From: Nymphaea colorata
Lineage: Eukaryota; Streptophyta; Magnoliopsida; Nymphaeales; Nymphaeaceae
Reading direction: 5' to 3'
DNA: 64,000 bases
NCBI RefSeq assembly: GCF_008831285.2
Contig: NC_045145.1
Span: 8,802,802 to 8,866,801 of the forward strand
This document shows positions 44,675-57,667 of this stretch, one piece after another. A program made the translations under genes and the position numbers. The number at the start of each line of letters is the position of its first letter. Position 1 is the first letter of the stretch. The notes beneath the pieces are model-generated. The model searched no databases. It was not told where the DNA came from and saw only the letters and a list, made by a program, of their open reading frames with translations.

Positions 44675-47221
44675 ATGACTTTTCGGTCTGATAATGCTCG
44701 TGAATATATGTGTCTCACTGTTGAAGAATTCTTTCGAAAGAGGGGGATTGTTCATGAGACATCATGTAGTTATACCCCCCCTCAAAATGGGGTTGCTGAG
44801 AGAAAAAATCGTCAGTTGCTCAATGTCACCCGAGCCATATTGTTCCAAAGAAATCTCCCAAAATACTATTGGGGAGATGCAATCCTTACGAGTGTCTACT
44901 TGATTAATCGCATGCCTAGTCGTGTGCTAAAGGGTCATACTCCCTACTCTATGCTTCCAGGGAGTAGTCAACCTTTTCACATCCCTCCTCGAGTCTTTGG
45001 ATGTGTGTGTTTCATACATAACCACAGTCCAAATGTGAAAAAACTTGATCCCAAATCTATTAAGGGCATCTTTCTCGGGTATTCTTCCACTCAAAAAGGT
45101 TATAAATGTCTAGATCCCACCACTGGTCGTCTCCACATTACCAAAGATGTCACATTCTTGGAACATGTCTCCTATTTTCGTGAGAATTCTCTTCAAGGGG
45201 AGAAGTTAATGTCTAAGGAAGAGTATTCTCCCACACAGGAAATTCAGTTTATCATGGATTACAGGCGTGAAGAGAATCCTGTTGTCAAGGTGCTTGGCAA
45301 AGATGAAGAGGGGACGACTACTGATGTACATGAACAGGAGAAGGACGGAGAGCATCCGATGGTGACAGAACAAGAGGGTAATCGTATGTTTGGACAGGTG
45401 TATTCCAAGAGAAGAGCTTGTACTGACAAGGTGATTAATGATGAGGAGGTTACACCGAATCCCAATCCTACTTCTTCCTTGGATGATCCAAGTCGTGTTC
45501 AGAAGCAAGATGTTGGAAGAGAAATCCAGACTGGGAAAGAAAAGGAGGATCTCCCCATTGCCTTGAGAAAGGGTGTCAGGTCATGTACTCAGCACCTTAT
45601 TGGAAACTTCGTATCTTACTCTAGATTGAGCACTGACTATAAATGTTTTGTATCCTCCTTGGCTGTGGTTGTGATTCCCAGGAATGCTACAGAGGCTCAG
45701 GGTGACACTAAGTGGTCTCATGCAATGAAAGAAGAGATGGAAGCTTTAGACAAAAATCAGACATGGGAGGTGGTTGATATTCCTGAAGTAGCTCACTTGG
45801 TTGGGTCGAAGTGGGTCTACACTGTTAAGTACAAACCAGATCGGAACATTGAGAGGTACAAAGCACGATTGGTGGCCAAGGAGTTCAGTCAGAAATATGG
45901 GATCGACTACTTAGAGACGTTTGCTCCAGTTGCAAAGATGAAGACGGTTAGAGTTATTATTTCATTGGCGGTGCTGAAGGGTTGGGAGATGTGCCAACTT
46001 GATGTAAAAAATGCCTTTCTCAATGGAGATCTCGAAGAGGAGGTGTACATGTGCATGCCACCAGGTTTTGAGAAACCTAGAAAATGCTGTAAATTGAAGA
46101 AAGCTTTGTATGGGCTGAAACAGTCTCCCCGAGCATGGTTTGAACGGCTTAGACTTGTGATGAAGAAACATGGCTACAAACAAGGAAATGGAGATCATAC
46201 CCTGTTTGTAAAGAGAAGAGAGAGTAAAGTTACTCTACTATTGGTTTATGTTGATGATATGATTGTTACAGGCGATGATAAGGAAGAGATAGCAAGATTA
46301 AAGGGTTTACTATCTACTGAATTTGATCTAAAAGATCTTGGTAAGCTGAAGTATTTCCTTGGTATTGAAATTGCTAGATCAAGTACAACTCTTGTACTTA
46401 GTCAAAGGAAGTATACCCTGGATCTACTGAAGGAGACAGGGAAACTGGGGTGCAGACCAGCCTCTACTCCTATAGATGCTGGGCATAAACTTGGTAGCAA
46501 AGATGGAGAACTGTTGGGTGAAGAAGCTAAAGGGAGATATCAACGCCTAGTTGGAAAACTGATTTATCTCACTCTGACTAGACCTGATATCACATTTGCT
46601 GTAAATGTGATGAGCCAGTTCATGCATGCACCTACAGATATGCACTTGAAGGCTGTAGATAGAATTCGGTGCTACTTGAAAAAGAATCCCGGGAAGAGAC
46701 TTCTATATGTGCAACAAAGATCTATTGAAGTTGAAGGGTATTCTGATGCAGACTGGGCAGGCTGTGTTGACACCAGAAGATCTACTTCAGGGTACTGCGT
46801 CTACTTGGGGGGAAATTTAGTTGTTTGGAGAAGAAAGAGACAAGATGTGTGTTCCCACTCAAGTGCAGAGGCTGAATATAGGGTTGTGGTTACTGGGGTA
46901 TCAGAATTGTTATGGCTGAAGATCTTGCTGACAGATATTGGAATAGAGATTGAAGGGCCTATGAGAATGTATTGTGATAATAAGTCTGCAATTAACTTGG
47001 CTAACAACTCAGTTCTTCATGATCGAACAAAGCATGTGGAGATTGACCGTCACTTCATCAGAGAAAGAATTGATGCTAAAGAATTGACGCTACCATACAT
47101 GAAGTCGGAAGACCAAACTGCTGATATCCTAACCAAGGCCTTAAGTGTAACTCCATTTGAGAGAAATGTATCCAAGTTGGGCATGTTTGATATGTATGCC
47201 CAACTTGAGGGGGAGTGTTGA
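44675..47221 (+). CDS. Copia integrase C-part, reverse transcriptase and RNase H
   Basis: An 848-codon open frame in the same phase as part 1 beyond the TAG. It holds the second and third integrase catalytic positions (RSDNAREY, then PPQNGVAERKNR). The RT runs from WVYTVKYKPDRNIERYKARL through QLDVKNAFLNGDL to the active site YVDD at 46247-46258. RNase H features are YSDADWAGC, SSAEAEYR and DNKSAINLANN. Length and order fit a Ty1/copia polyprotein C-terminal half. It reads into the first bases of the 3' LTR. It has no start of its own and would be made only as part of Gag-Pol. Confidence 0.93.
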   Translation: MTFRSDNAREYMCLTVEEFFRKRGIVHETSCSYTPPQNGVAERKNRQLLNVTRAILFQRNLPKYYWGDAILTSVYLINRMPSRVLKGHTPYSMLPGSSQPFHIPPRVFGCVCFIHNHSPNVKKLDPKSIKGIFLGYSSTQKGYKCLDPTTGRLHITKDVTFLEHVSYFRENSLQGEKLMSKEEYSPTQEIQFIMDYRREENPVVKVLGKDEEGTTTDVHEQEKDGEHPMVTEQEGNRMFGQVYSKRRACTDKVINDEEVTPNPNPTSSLDDPSRVQKQDVGREIQTGKEKEDLPIALRKGVRSCTQHLIGNFVSYSRLSTDYKCFVSSLAVVVIPRNATEAQGDTKWSHAMKEEMEALDKNQTWEVVDIPEVAHLVGSKWVYTVKYKPDRNIERYKARLVAKEFSQKYGIDYLETFAPVAKMKTVRVIISLAVLKGWEMCQLDVKNAFLNGDLEEEVYMCMPPGFEKPRKCCKLKKALYGLKQSPRAWFERLRLVMKKHGYKQGNGDHTLFVKRRESKVTLLLVYVDDMIVTGDDKEEIARLKGLLSTEFDLKDLGKLKYFLGIEIARSSTTLVLSQRKYTLDLLKETGKLGCRPASTPIDAGHKLGSKDGELLGEEAKGRYQRLVGKLIYLTLTRPDITFAVNVMSQFMHAPTDMHLKAVDRIRCYLKKNPGKRLLYVQQRSIEVEGYSDADWAGCVDTRRSTSGYCVYLGGNLVVWRRKRQDVCSHSSAEAEYRVVVTGVSELLWLKILLTDIGIEIEGPMRMYCDNKSAINLANNSVLHDRTKHVEIDRHFIRERIDAKELTLPYMKSEDQTADILTKALSVTPFERNVSKLGMFDMYAQLEGEC

Positions 47222-47455
47222 CGGGTTTTGCTGTCCGGGTCCGGATCCTTACCCGATCCGGTTTGTCCTAATTAGGACTACTTATATCTCTATAAACCCT
47301 AATCTTAGTGTTAATGAAGTTTTGAAGAGAGAGAGTGTCTGGACGCTAGTGGGCACCAGACCTCCTCACCCGTGGTTTTTCTTCCCTCGCGTTGAGGGTT
47401 TTCCACGTTATATCTGTGTGCTTTCTTCTACTCTCGTGCATATTTTGTTTCTACA
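47216..47455 (+). repeat. 3' LTR of the copia element
   Basis: 240 bp, same ends as the 5' LTR. It carries the extra CCTAATTAGG palindrome at about 47267. Confidence 0.95.
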
Positions 47456-47522
47456 TTAACTATGGTTCACAATAAATCAGATGCCCCGCATGAGTGAGCT
47501 GGTGAATTCTGGATACCCAGAA

Positions 47523-49497
<1,975 letters not shown>

Positions 49498-49877
49498 TAT
49501 TTAGTCGCTGAGCCTTTGTCCCAGTTCTCCGCTGTTCCTTGCGACTCCTTCCAATCTCCCAGCGATCGCCAGACGGTCTGCCTCTGCCTGCCGGCGCAGC
49601 GCGTCCACGGCGGCTAGTGCTTCCTTGGTTGGCATCGGCTCTGATACCAGATGTTAGCCGTCGGCTAACTGAGCTGCGATAAAAGGGGTAATCACACACA
49701 CACACTTAACCTAATTCTCCTTGGAATTAGGGCCAAACTCTCTCAACGCGAGAGAGGAACCTTTTCATTCAAAAAACATAGACCTCTAAACAGTATTAGT
49801 TCCCTTTTATACGTGGGAACTATGGATCTCCTGTCTCTAGGACCTGACCCACTTATTCTTGTATCCTATACTAACAC
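49498..49877 (-). mobile_element. Copia-like 5' LTR and primer-site remnant
   Basis: On the minus strand, an LTR of about 226 bp (49877 to 49652) runs from TGTTAGTATAGGATAC to CCGACGGCTAACA and is followed after two bases by TGGTATCAGAGCC, a tRNA-Met primer site (49650-49638). A short GC-rich leader with an Arg/Gly-rich open frame continues to about 49498 and then stops. The rest of the element is absent. Confidence 0.75.
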
Positions 49878-50730
49878 ATCATCTCAGGAGGTCAATTTTC
49901 TAGTGTAATTGGATGCACTTGAATTACTTTGAAAGTGTTGACCAGCAGATGGAAAAAGTTGCCTATGTTTTCTCAGATGCACATAAGAATGGTCTAGGTT
50001 GTGTTGTTTATTTGTATTGCTAAATGGCCACTATTTTATGGGTTTAGTGGTTGTCTACTATGAGTGTCTCCTCCACCAGTTGATGTGAAGACATGACAGT
50101 CTTCATGAGGACCTAATAAAGGAAGAATTTCATTAATGAGGTGAAGTATTTTATTGAAGGGGTTCTGCTTTATACCAGGTCTTCGTTTGCCTGTCAGTTA
50201 TCATTTATCACCTGCCTGTTAACTTTGTGCAAAAATGGCTTCTAAATTTCTAATGGAAATATGGAAGCTATAGAGTTAGTCTTGTTGGCTATCTAAGGAA
50301 TGACTGTTAGGAAATGAAGTCTAGCTTCTTTCTGTTTTTGGAAAAATGAGTATTTGTGTTTCTCAGAAAGAAAAAGCAGCAAAAAAGAAAAGGGTTTAAG
50401 GAAGCGTTATAAAACAAAATCCTTCTTGTTTGCCTATCTGTGAGCTCCTGTTTGCATTGTGGTCAAACTAGTTGAAGAGTTGAGTTAAGCAGTGGTCTTG
50501 GAATATTTTATGTCCTGGTTTGTTAGATGATTGATGGTAGTTATTCTTTATGCCTATTTTACTTGCTCTTTGCCTACGAAGTTTCTTGGATTTGGTTGGA
50601 CAATTGGACTTCTCTGCTGGTTTTTTCCATTCATCAAAATCGAACATTTTGTTATAGAACATTATAATCAATATGTCCCGAATGTTTCTTGATTATAATC
50701 TGTTCTTCATAATTTCTTTACCTTTGTAGC
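49878..50730. other. Non-genic stretch
   Basis: No feature recognised on either strand. Confidence 0.45.
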
Positions 50731-50732
50731 AG

Positions 50733-50846
50733 AGTAATGCAGATTTGCTTTTTGGAGGAATCACAATTGTATGTGGGATATTTGGAACATTAGCTGGAGG
50801 CTACATTCTGGATCACATAAATTCTACCATCCGCAATGCATTTAAG
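50733..50846 (+). pseudogene. Spinster-like MFS transporter exon fragment
   Basis: A 114-bp exon between a TTGTAGCAG acceptor and a GTAGTC donor. It reads SNADLLFGGITIVCGIFG then TLAGGYILDHINSTIRNAFK, the Gly-rich transmembrane segment of plant Spinster homologues (putative sphingolipid transporters, major facilitator superfamily). Only this exon is present. About 150 bases further on, in the same strand, ALA2 exons begin, although the two gene families are unrelated. It is therefore part of a mosaic of gene pieces and not a gene. Confidence 0.78.
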
Positions 50847-50996
50847 GTAGTCTCAGTTTTAATTAAACTCTCACATGGTCTGCAGATTGTTCCTCTGTGA
50901 GCAGATCTGCAAGGTTTTCATCGAAGGTTAGTATTTGAACATGAATGGTGAAGATTTAGGGTTTTGTTGTTTTTCTGGATTCGGTGGTCGGCTTTT

Positions 50997-51545
50997 GGTG
51001 TTGCGAACCCTTTGCTTGGCATGGCGAGAATTATCAGAAGATGAATATAGAGAATGGTCTGTGTTGTTTAAAGAGGCTAATGCTTCTCTAGTTGACAGGG
51101 AGGTGAGCTGTTTAGTTTTGAGATCTTGATTTTTCTCTACTTTCTGGTTTCTGTTCAAGTGATTCTTTCTGACTGAACTCTGGCTTTGGTGAAATGTTTT
51201 GAGTCGTATAATGAAGATGTAAAGTTTGTCAATGCATGCAAATCATTCCCTTTAGTGGAGAAGTGCTGAAGTTTGCCAACGTTTGGAACACAATCTTGAG
51301 GTTCTTGGAGTTGCTGCAATAGAAGACCGTCTGCACGTGATTCTCTTTTTCCTTCTCTGGGGGGTATTGTTTCATGCGAGAGCTTTCCTTCTGGTTTGAC
51401 TTAAGTAGACTGTCTTCGTTTTCTTTTGGATGTCATTGCAGGAAGGTGTTCCTGAAACAATCGATCTGCTTTGGAAGGCTGGAATCAACTTTTGGATGCT
51501 TACTGGTGATAAACAAAATACAACCATTCTTTTGCAACCTAATTT
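50997..51545 (+). pseudogene. ALA2: ALA2-like P4-ATPase fragment, three exons
   Basis: Plus-strand exons. The first (about 50997-51101) reads LRTLCLAWRELSEDEYREWS and ends before GTGAGC. The second (51256-51336) begins WRSAEVCQRLEHNLEVLG. The third (51442 to about 51545) begins [20 protein letters not shown] and has TGDK at 51502-51513. They match the cytoplasmic nucleotide-binding region of plant aminophospholipid ATPase 2 and keep their introns. The second exon's donor side reads CAC/GT where CAG/GT is expected, and the third exon drifts after GDKQNT (Ile-Leu-Leu in place of Ile-Gln-Ile-Ala), so it is decaying. Exons two and three are duplicated, inverted, at 18847-18564. Confidence 0.86.
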
Positions 51546-53590
51546 CTCCTGGTTAGTCATGCTTCATTCTTCTTTTCTCATGAGCCCAGGCCACTTTGTC
51601 TCATCAAGGCAGATTGTCACAAAGATCTGAAATGTTTTCTCTTTTTGGCATTTGATAACTTTCTTTTGTGTGCTTAGAATGTGGTCTTAGTTCTCTTTTC
51701 TTCCTTCATGCAAGATCTTCAGTATGTGGATGAAGGGAAGACGCCCTTGGATATTTTGTCATTAACCTCACACAACATTGGTGGAAAGGTTTGCTTTGTT
51801 GTTTTCATTTTCTTTTTTGAGTGACATTTTATATCTTATAGTTGGTAAGGGTTCAACTTAGTAAATATAGGTTCACTTCTTTATTTTTAGGATGTGTTTA
51901 TGTTCTTATAAACCGTTTTTTTTTTTTGCTTGAATTCTTGATTATTTAGCATAAGGTGCAAGGAATGAGTGATTAGATAGGTGAGGATAGGGTAGAATAG
52001 ATGATTTGTATTTGATTTTTGAATTCGATAGTTCGATTTTTGAATTGGATAGTTTGATCTTCCCTACTTCTATAGGAGAGCATATGAAGTTCTTCTTCTA
52101 CCCAACAAATCAATCTGGCTTCACAAAAACACCTCTTTTGGTAGAAGAGAGTTCCAACTTCCAGGTGATATGTCATTTGATGTCAAGTACTTTTTTGAAA
52201 GAGAAAATTTTTAATTGTGCCTAAAAACATTTTAAAAGTGTCTTATCATGCAATGATATGCCTTTGTTTTGTTCTTACTACCTGCCCAAGTAAAAGGAAA
52301 CTTTCAAGTTTTTTTTGTTGACAATCATTAGAAGAGGAAATCTGGAAAAATCCTATGAAGCTGAGAAAGTCAAGACTAGGAGATGCTACTGACTGTAGTG
52401 ATCAAGTGTCTGTAAGGGTTTAACAGGAAAATATCCTTAGAGAGAAACCATAATGCCTTATAAAATATTGGCAGGTAGCAAAATAAGAGTTGAGAGATGG
52501 GCTCGGGGCTTGTGTAGTTGTTCCTTTGGGTTAATAATCAAGAGTACCGGGTAGGCATATAGGTGATTTATGTCTATGCCGCGAAGATAACGACTTATGA
52601 ACCTTTGTCTCGTCGAAAACCCACAAGGTGAAGCGGGTTGGATATGCGACAAAGCTATACATAACCACCAAAGCGGTGGAGCTTCGTAGTAGCCTTTGGG
52701 GTGGTGAGGTATTCCCTCAAAGGTGAAGGTAGGCCTGAAAAAGAAAATGAAAGGTAAAAAAAAATGAAAAGGCAAAAAGCCAGATGCAGAAAAAAAAAGA
52801 AGCAAAACAAGAAAAACAAAAAAGGTGCCTGTCAAGAGATAAATGGCATGAAGGCTGAACTCGAAGGAATTGAAATGAAACAATCTTTCATGGATGTGCG
52901 ATCCTTGGGTCAATATCTGCTCTTCTTTTTGATTTCCTAAAACGTTGAGGATGATTACTTTGTGTTCATTATTTGAAAATTTAAAGGCTTCCCTTCTAGA
53001 GATTCAACAACATTGATGCGAAATGAATCCCGATACTTGTACGGAATTGAGGATAAATAAAAGGCATATCATTTGCACAACACGATCACGTTCTGCTTAT
53101 GATTTAAATTGATGATTTATAAACTATTTAAAAGTAAACACTTGACATCTCTTGTAATGTTTCCTGACTTCATGGGCATATGAGGAACTCCCAGCCCCTC
53201 TCTGTTTTTGAAAAATGTTGTCCTTTTTATTACCAAACCGCTAGTCCATTCATAGAATAGACGAAACCCCTCAAACATATTCCACTCATGCTGAGTGTAA
53301 TGAATTTTCCATCTTCCCCTTTCCATGTTCCCATCACAATTTGTTTTCTTGTGAAGGCTAGGCAGTATTTTTGTTTATTTCTCTTTTAAGGTTTGCTTAG
53401 GAAGGGGCTTGAAAGAGTCGTTAGCTTTTAACTCTTTTATCATTGTTGTCTTTTTTTTTTTTTTTTACATTGTCAGTGTCTTGTGGATGTACAGTGGTTT
53501 TGGAAAAGCCGATTCATGTTGCACGAGAGTTTGATCTTGTACTTCAAAATCAAGTTTTTATTTGAGTTCCCAACAAAGTTGTGGCATCCA
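51546..53590. repeat. Inverted, rearranged copy of the 18.3-20.6 kb block
   Basis: 51546-51755 matches the reverse complement of 18560-18335 (ALA2 intron sequence). 51765-52312 matches the reverse complement of the first half of the direct repeats (20620-20107 and 15690-15157). 52312-53590 matches 20106-19130. The order differs from the other locus: here ALA2 sequence is joined directly to the repeat at about 51751-51765, whereas at 15-21 kb about 1.3 kb of repeat separates them in the opposite order. Confidence 0.82.
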
Positions 53591-56500
53591 ATTTGATTTG
53601 AGGGAGTTTACATAAATTTTTGGCTGAAACAGAAACTAATGCTGGCTGCAAAAGTTCACGCAAAGACAGGAAAATCCCGTCATTGTTTTTTTGTGTTTTT
53701 TGTTTCTTAGCTTGTCATAATTGGTCGGAAGCCAAGTGTTATGCATGTACATTGCACGAGAGCTCGATACCACACCCTCTACACCGGAAATCTCCTACAA
53801 TTGCAGAGATTGCTGCAGAATTCTATTCCAAAACTGTGGATGTTTGGGTGACTTTAACATTTGATGATTGATTTGTTTTGCTTCCCAAGACTTATCCCTT
53901 GGGTTTAGTTTATTTTATTGTAGGAAATCTGGTGCAAAGTTGATGTCGAAAACAGAGAATTTTTGCTAGAGAAATTTACATATATGTGCAGAAATTAGAT
54001 TGCTTGCAGAAACCAAACAAGTTTCAATTGGTCTATCTTTTACCTGAATTGAGTTAGGATTTTGGGTGTGATATGACAGCTTAAGTCAGAGTCGTGTAGG
54101 CTTCTTTCACGGTCTTTCAAATTTGTTTATATTTAGGTCCAGTTAATTTAGAGAACATAGATTTCAAGTAAGGATTTTGGTTATTTTCTGTTTCATGTGT
54201 ATCGTTTTAAAGTGTTTATTAGTTGAGCTTAGAGTTCTTCCTCGTGAGTGGGTCTAAGCTTTAGGTTTATGCCCTTGTTTTTCTTTGTTCTCTTTTGTTT
54301 TCAAGTTGGTCATTGCAGCCGCTGGCACTTTTGGAGAAATGTAAGGTTCGATGCATTCAGTGGAGGAGTTGGAGCACAAGTCAAAGAACTAAATTGACAC
54401 AGGGCTGCCCTTTCAAGCAACCACACTTTAGGAATTGTTTATTTTTCAACTTCTGTAATTAAACTAGTAGCATCACTTTTGAAGAACCTTTTGAGTCTTT
54501 GACTTTTTTCTATTTGAGGTAGTAAATGTGCATTTTTTGGTCTATCTTAATATCCGTTTGTTCCCTGTGTTCGATCTGGAGTTCCCACTTATTGGACTCT
54601 TATTTTCCTCAAACTTTAGAAAACTGCTAGTTCCACCACTGATTTTGCAGAGGTTAGGGACCGACTTTTGTATGGTTTTTGGGTCAAAGTTGTGTTGAAC
54701 TTGACACTCTAAAAATTTCAGAATTTTTGGACCAAAGTTATAAAATTCTTACTAAACTGTTTCCGCTAACTTGGTGCAGGAACTCAGAATTTCTGAAATT
54801 TACATGACTTTTTCCAAATTTTACCTTTCGCTAACTTTCTGCTCGGTTCTTTTGTCATCTTTGCATTGAAATACAGGCAGCTTAGCCACAATCGTTCTTG
54901 GATAGTTTTGAACACTGCTAGAGAATTTTGAACTACCTGGAATGGTTGAGGAGAAATGTAAGGGTTGGGGCTTGACATAAAACTGACGGGCATATCTGAT
55001 GCAGCAAAAGGAGGCAGTAGATACTTATGAGGCTCTATAAAATGAAAAATCTTATGTTCAGCCTTAATGGATCTAAGATCATTTTCTATATTTCCTTCAT
55101 TTTGCATCTTATATGTTTTCCATGAATCTTCAGAATCTTAGGGCCTTGCCTTATCTCCTCTCTGTTCTTTTCCGGTGCTTGTCTCCATGTATCTTCTACT
55201 GACATTTTTTGTGGATGGTACCACTAATAGAATTTTATTGTGGAGACTGGCAGATGAGCTCTTCTCTCCTGTTTCTTCTGTCACCTCTCTGAACTTCTCG
55301 CAGCATGTTAGCACCAAGACAGCCGGCCTCTTCCCAACGCCATCCCATCCGCCAGCGTAGAGACTGAGAGGAATGAGTGCCCGCAGCCACACTTCACCCC
55401 CACATTAAATGCGGAGTGGCACATGAGCACGCCTCCACCCCGCTCCTCTTCTCCCTCTTGGTATGTGTCTTTGCCTTTTGTTGGAAGGGAATGATTGTAT
55501 GTATGATTGTATGTCAGGTGGGGGAGGGGAAAAAAATATTTCTATCCTTGCTTCAATAAACTGTTACGCAGTTTTCTTTTTCCCGCCGAGTTCCAAGGAA
55601 GGAAAGCACTTTCTCTTTCTCTCTTGATCGTAGCGAGGCTGGATCCTTGATGGTGCTGATGATAGAGGAGGATGCAGACTGCGTGCATGGGTTGCTGCAG
55701 TTCATCCTTCGATATTGCGAGCAACAACTCTTATCCATCATTCTCCCGCTGGACCTGATTTTCCACTTGCCTCGGGTGGTAGAGCAAGACTGTAAGTTTC
55801 CTCCCTTCTCCATTCACTCATTCTGTCGATTTTAAGGAGATACAATGATAAGGATTAAGAAACCTCAAGCTTGCATTTTTATTGGTCATCAAATCTAGGA
55901 TCTGATGAGGTCTCAAAATTGTTTGTTATTCACCAATAGACACATTCCTCCTACTAGTAGTGACAATTAGAAGTCAACCTTGAGGAAGCCAATGTCTTCT
56001 CAACCTGTCTAACCAAACCCGTTCCTTCAAGAATAACTGAATATGTCCCGGCTGGCCGAGTGGTTGACCTTCCTCTGCTCTGCGTTGCTACGGATGAGAG
56101 AAAGAAAAGAGGCAAGCAATCCACCTAAAGTTCCACCTATCTTGGTGGAACCTTATTGCTGGAAGCAAAGTTCCATATCGATGGGAAAAGTTCCATATTG
56201 GGTGATATTTGACGGAGGGAAATTCTTTCATGTTTTTGATGGATGTTTAGAAAATGAAATCATGCAGGAAGTGGTGTTTGAAGCATGCAAAAGTTGCAAG
56301 GAGATGGTGTTGAAGGAGTCCTTGCATATGTACATGGTTATGTGGCCGGTTCTCCATTGGAGTGTTCCAGTATATTTATTTTCTCTATAAGCTTTCTTTT
56401 TTATTCTGTTTTGTTATGGATATATGTTGATACATCAATTTAGTTGATTCTTGGTTTTGCTGTTCAATTTGATAGAAGCATTTCCAAGAATTGGTTGTTT

Positions 56501-57170
56501 GAGACTGAAACACAGAGGGATCGGTCTCTCACTCTGAAAGGACCATGATTAGATGTGGACCCATGAAGATGACAGAAGGCAAAATAGAAATGAAAGCACA
56601 TGCACGTCTTATTTCTTTCCTGCTTCTCTCACATTTTACTCTTGAAATATGATGAATGTTGTCTGTTTTCAGTTGCTTACCATTTGTAGTTTCCAGTGAT
56701 GATGAAATTAGCACAATTGGTATAGGCTTTTAAATGGAGGTAGACATCAAATGACATAGAAATGATCACTTTTGCATGATTTTGGTTCTTCTCCATTTAT
56801 GATTTTATAGCTATTTTGGAATATTCGTGTGCATAATTAATCCATAGGGAATAGAAAAACTGTTAAGTGTCAATGGAAGGTAGAAATGTACTTGGAACTC
56901 TCTCTCACTCTCTCTGCCCCCCCTTTATGTACATATCTATGTATATGTACGATGGTTATTCTGGGTAGATATTTAATTTTACTAAGCAAAAGCTTCTTTG
57001 AAGAAAAGGAGAATCACAAACGAGTAACGTTCAAATATCTCCTCATATTACTGTACCATAAAAATGTTCAAGTGGATGAAGAGTTTGCCTTTTTATATAC
57101 AAAGATCTTTGTCAGTTGACAAAAATAGTGAAGTGGTATTTTATATGTTGTTTGTGCCATTACATCTAAT
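53591..57170. other. Non-genic stretch with unassigned coding-like pieces
   Basis: No gene recognised. Coding-like stretches lie at 55650-55790 on the plus strand (ADCVHGLLQFILRYCEQQLL) and 56187-56330 on the plus strand (VPYWVIFDGGKFFHVFDGCL, then NEIMQEVVFEACKSCKEMV). Minus-strand frames at 54784-55107 and 55138-55392 have no recognisable domain. The GGCCGAGTGGTT at 56053 resembles a tRNA D-arm but has no partner stems. Confidence 0.3.
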
Positions 57171-57179
57171 TGCTGGAGT

Positions 57180-57303
57180 TTCTCAGTCATCACACACACA
57201 TCAAAATGGGAATCAGAAATATTTTTCCCATTCCTTTTTCCAGGAAATATATTTCCAAAAATATATTTTCAATTCCATATTTCCAGGCCATCAAACATCC
57301 CCT
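57180..57303. repeat. Transposon-end-like repeat, inverted copy at 16717-16830
   Basis: The segment from CATCAAAATGGGAATC to CCAGGCCATCAAACATCCCC matches the reverse complement of 16717-16830. Its interior holds several GGAAATATATTTCC palindromes. The AAACATCCCC end is typical of plant hAT-like MITE termini. I did not find the opposite terminus. Confidence 0.65.
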
Positions 57304-57636
57304 TAATGTCTCTTAATACTCATATACTTTACATAGGAAGAGAGAGACCTGCATGAATTCAAGACTTCAAGTCATCCAATTAATCACATTTCTGAAAAGA
57401 TAAACATCTTTTAATGGAATTTGCACCCTTTGTAGGTTGAGTAAGTGAGAGAGAGAGAGAGAGCAGTTTAATTAGCTTGTTGTCTAATTAATTTCTTGGG
57501 AACTTAAATTTATTTAGCATGTTAATTTATCTTGAAATATTCATGCACAATGCAAATCTGCATGGACTTGAATCTTTTTTAATTTCCCCATAAGTAAGAG
57601 TTATATTGGGGGCACCTTGTTATTGTTATACATACA

Positions 57637-57667
<31 letters not shown>

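Larger units (their letters stand above)
42235..47455 (+). mobile_element. Complete Ty1/copia LTR retrotransposon
   Basis: A 5221-bp element. The 5' LTR is 42235-42464, the 3' LTR 47216-47455. The primer-binding site TGGTATCAGAG (42465) complements initiator tRNA-Met, and the polypurine tract GAGGGGGAG precedes the 3' LTR. A perfect TTAAC target duplication flanks it (42230-42234, 47456-47460). The order gag, protease, integrase, RT, RNase H is that of Copia. The LTRs are nearly identical apart from a 10-bp indel (CTAATTAGGA-like, only in the 3' copy), so insertion was recent. It is disabled by stops at 43096 and 44657 and a one-base insertion near 43329. Confidence 0.96.

Noticed and set aside
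51700-51790. Ankyrin-like reading (DEGKTPL) near the ALA2 fragment
   Set aside because: Only about seven residues resemble an ankyrin repeat, the reading crosses the rearrangement junction, and the other copy at 18310-18360 diverges right after it.
52458-52913. 151-codon minus-strand frame with Phe/Leu-rich segment
   Set aside because: Lies inside the repeat shared with 19600-20040, where the matching frame is broken; the Phe-rich part is a poly-pyrimidine tract.
56043-56110. tRNA-like GGCCGAGTGGTT
   Set aside because: Only a D-arm-like word; no anticodon stem, T-arm GTTC box or acceptor stem can be paired.
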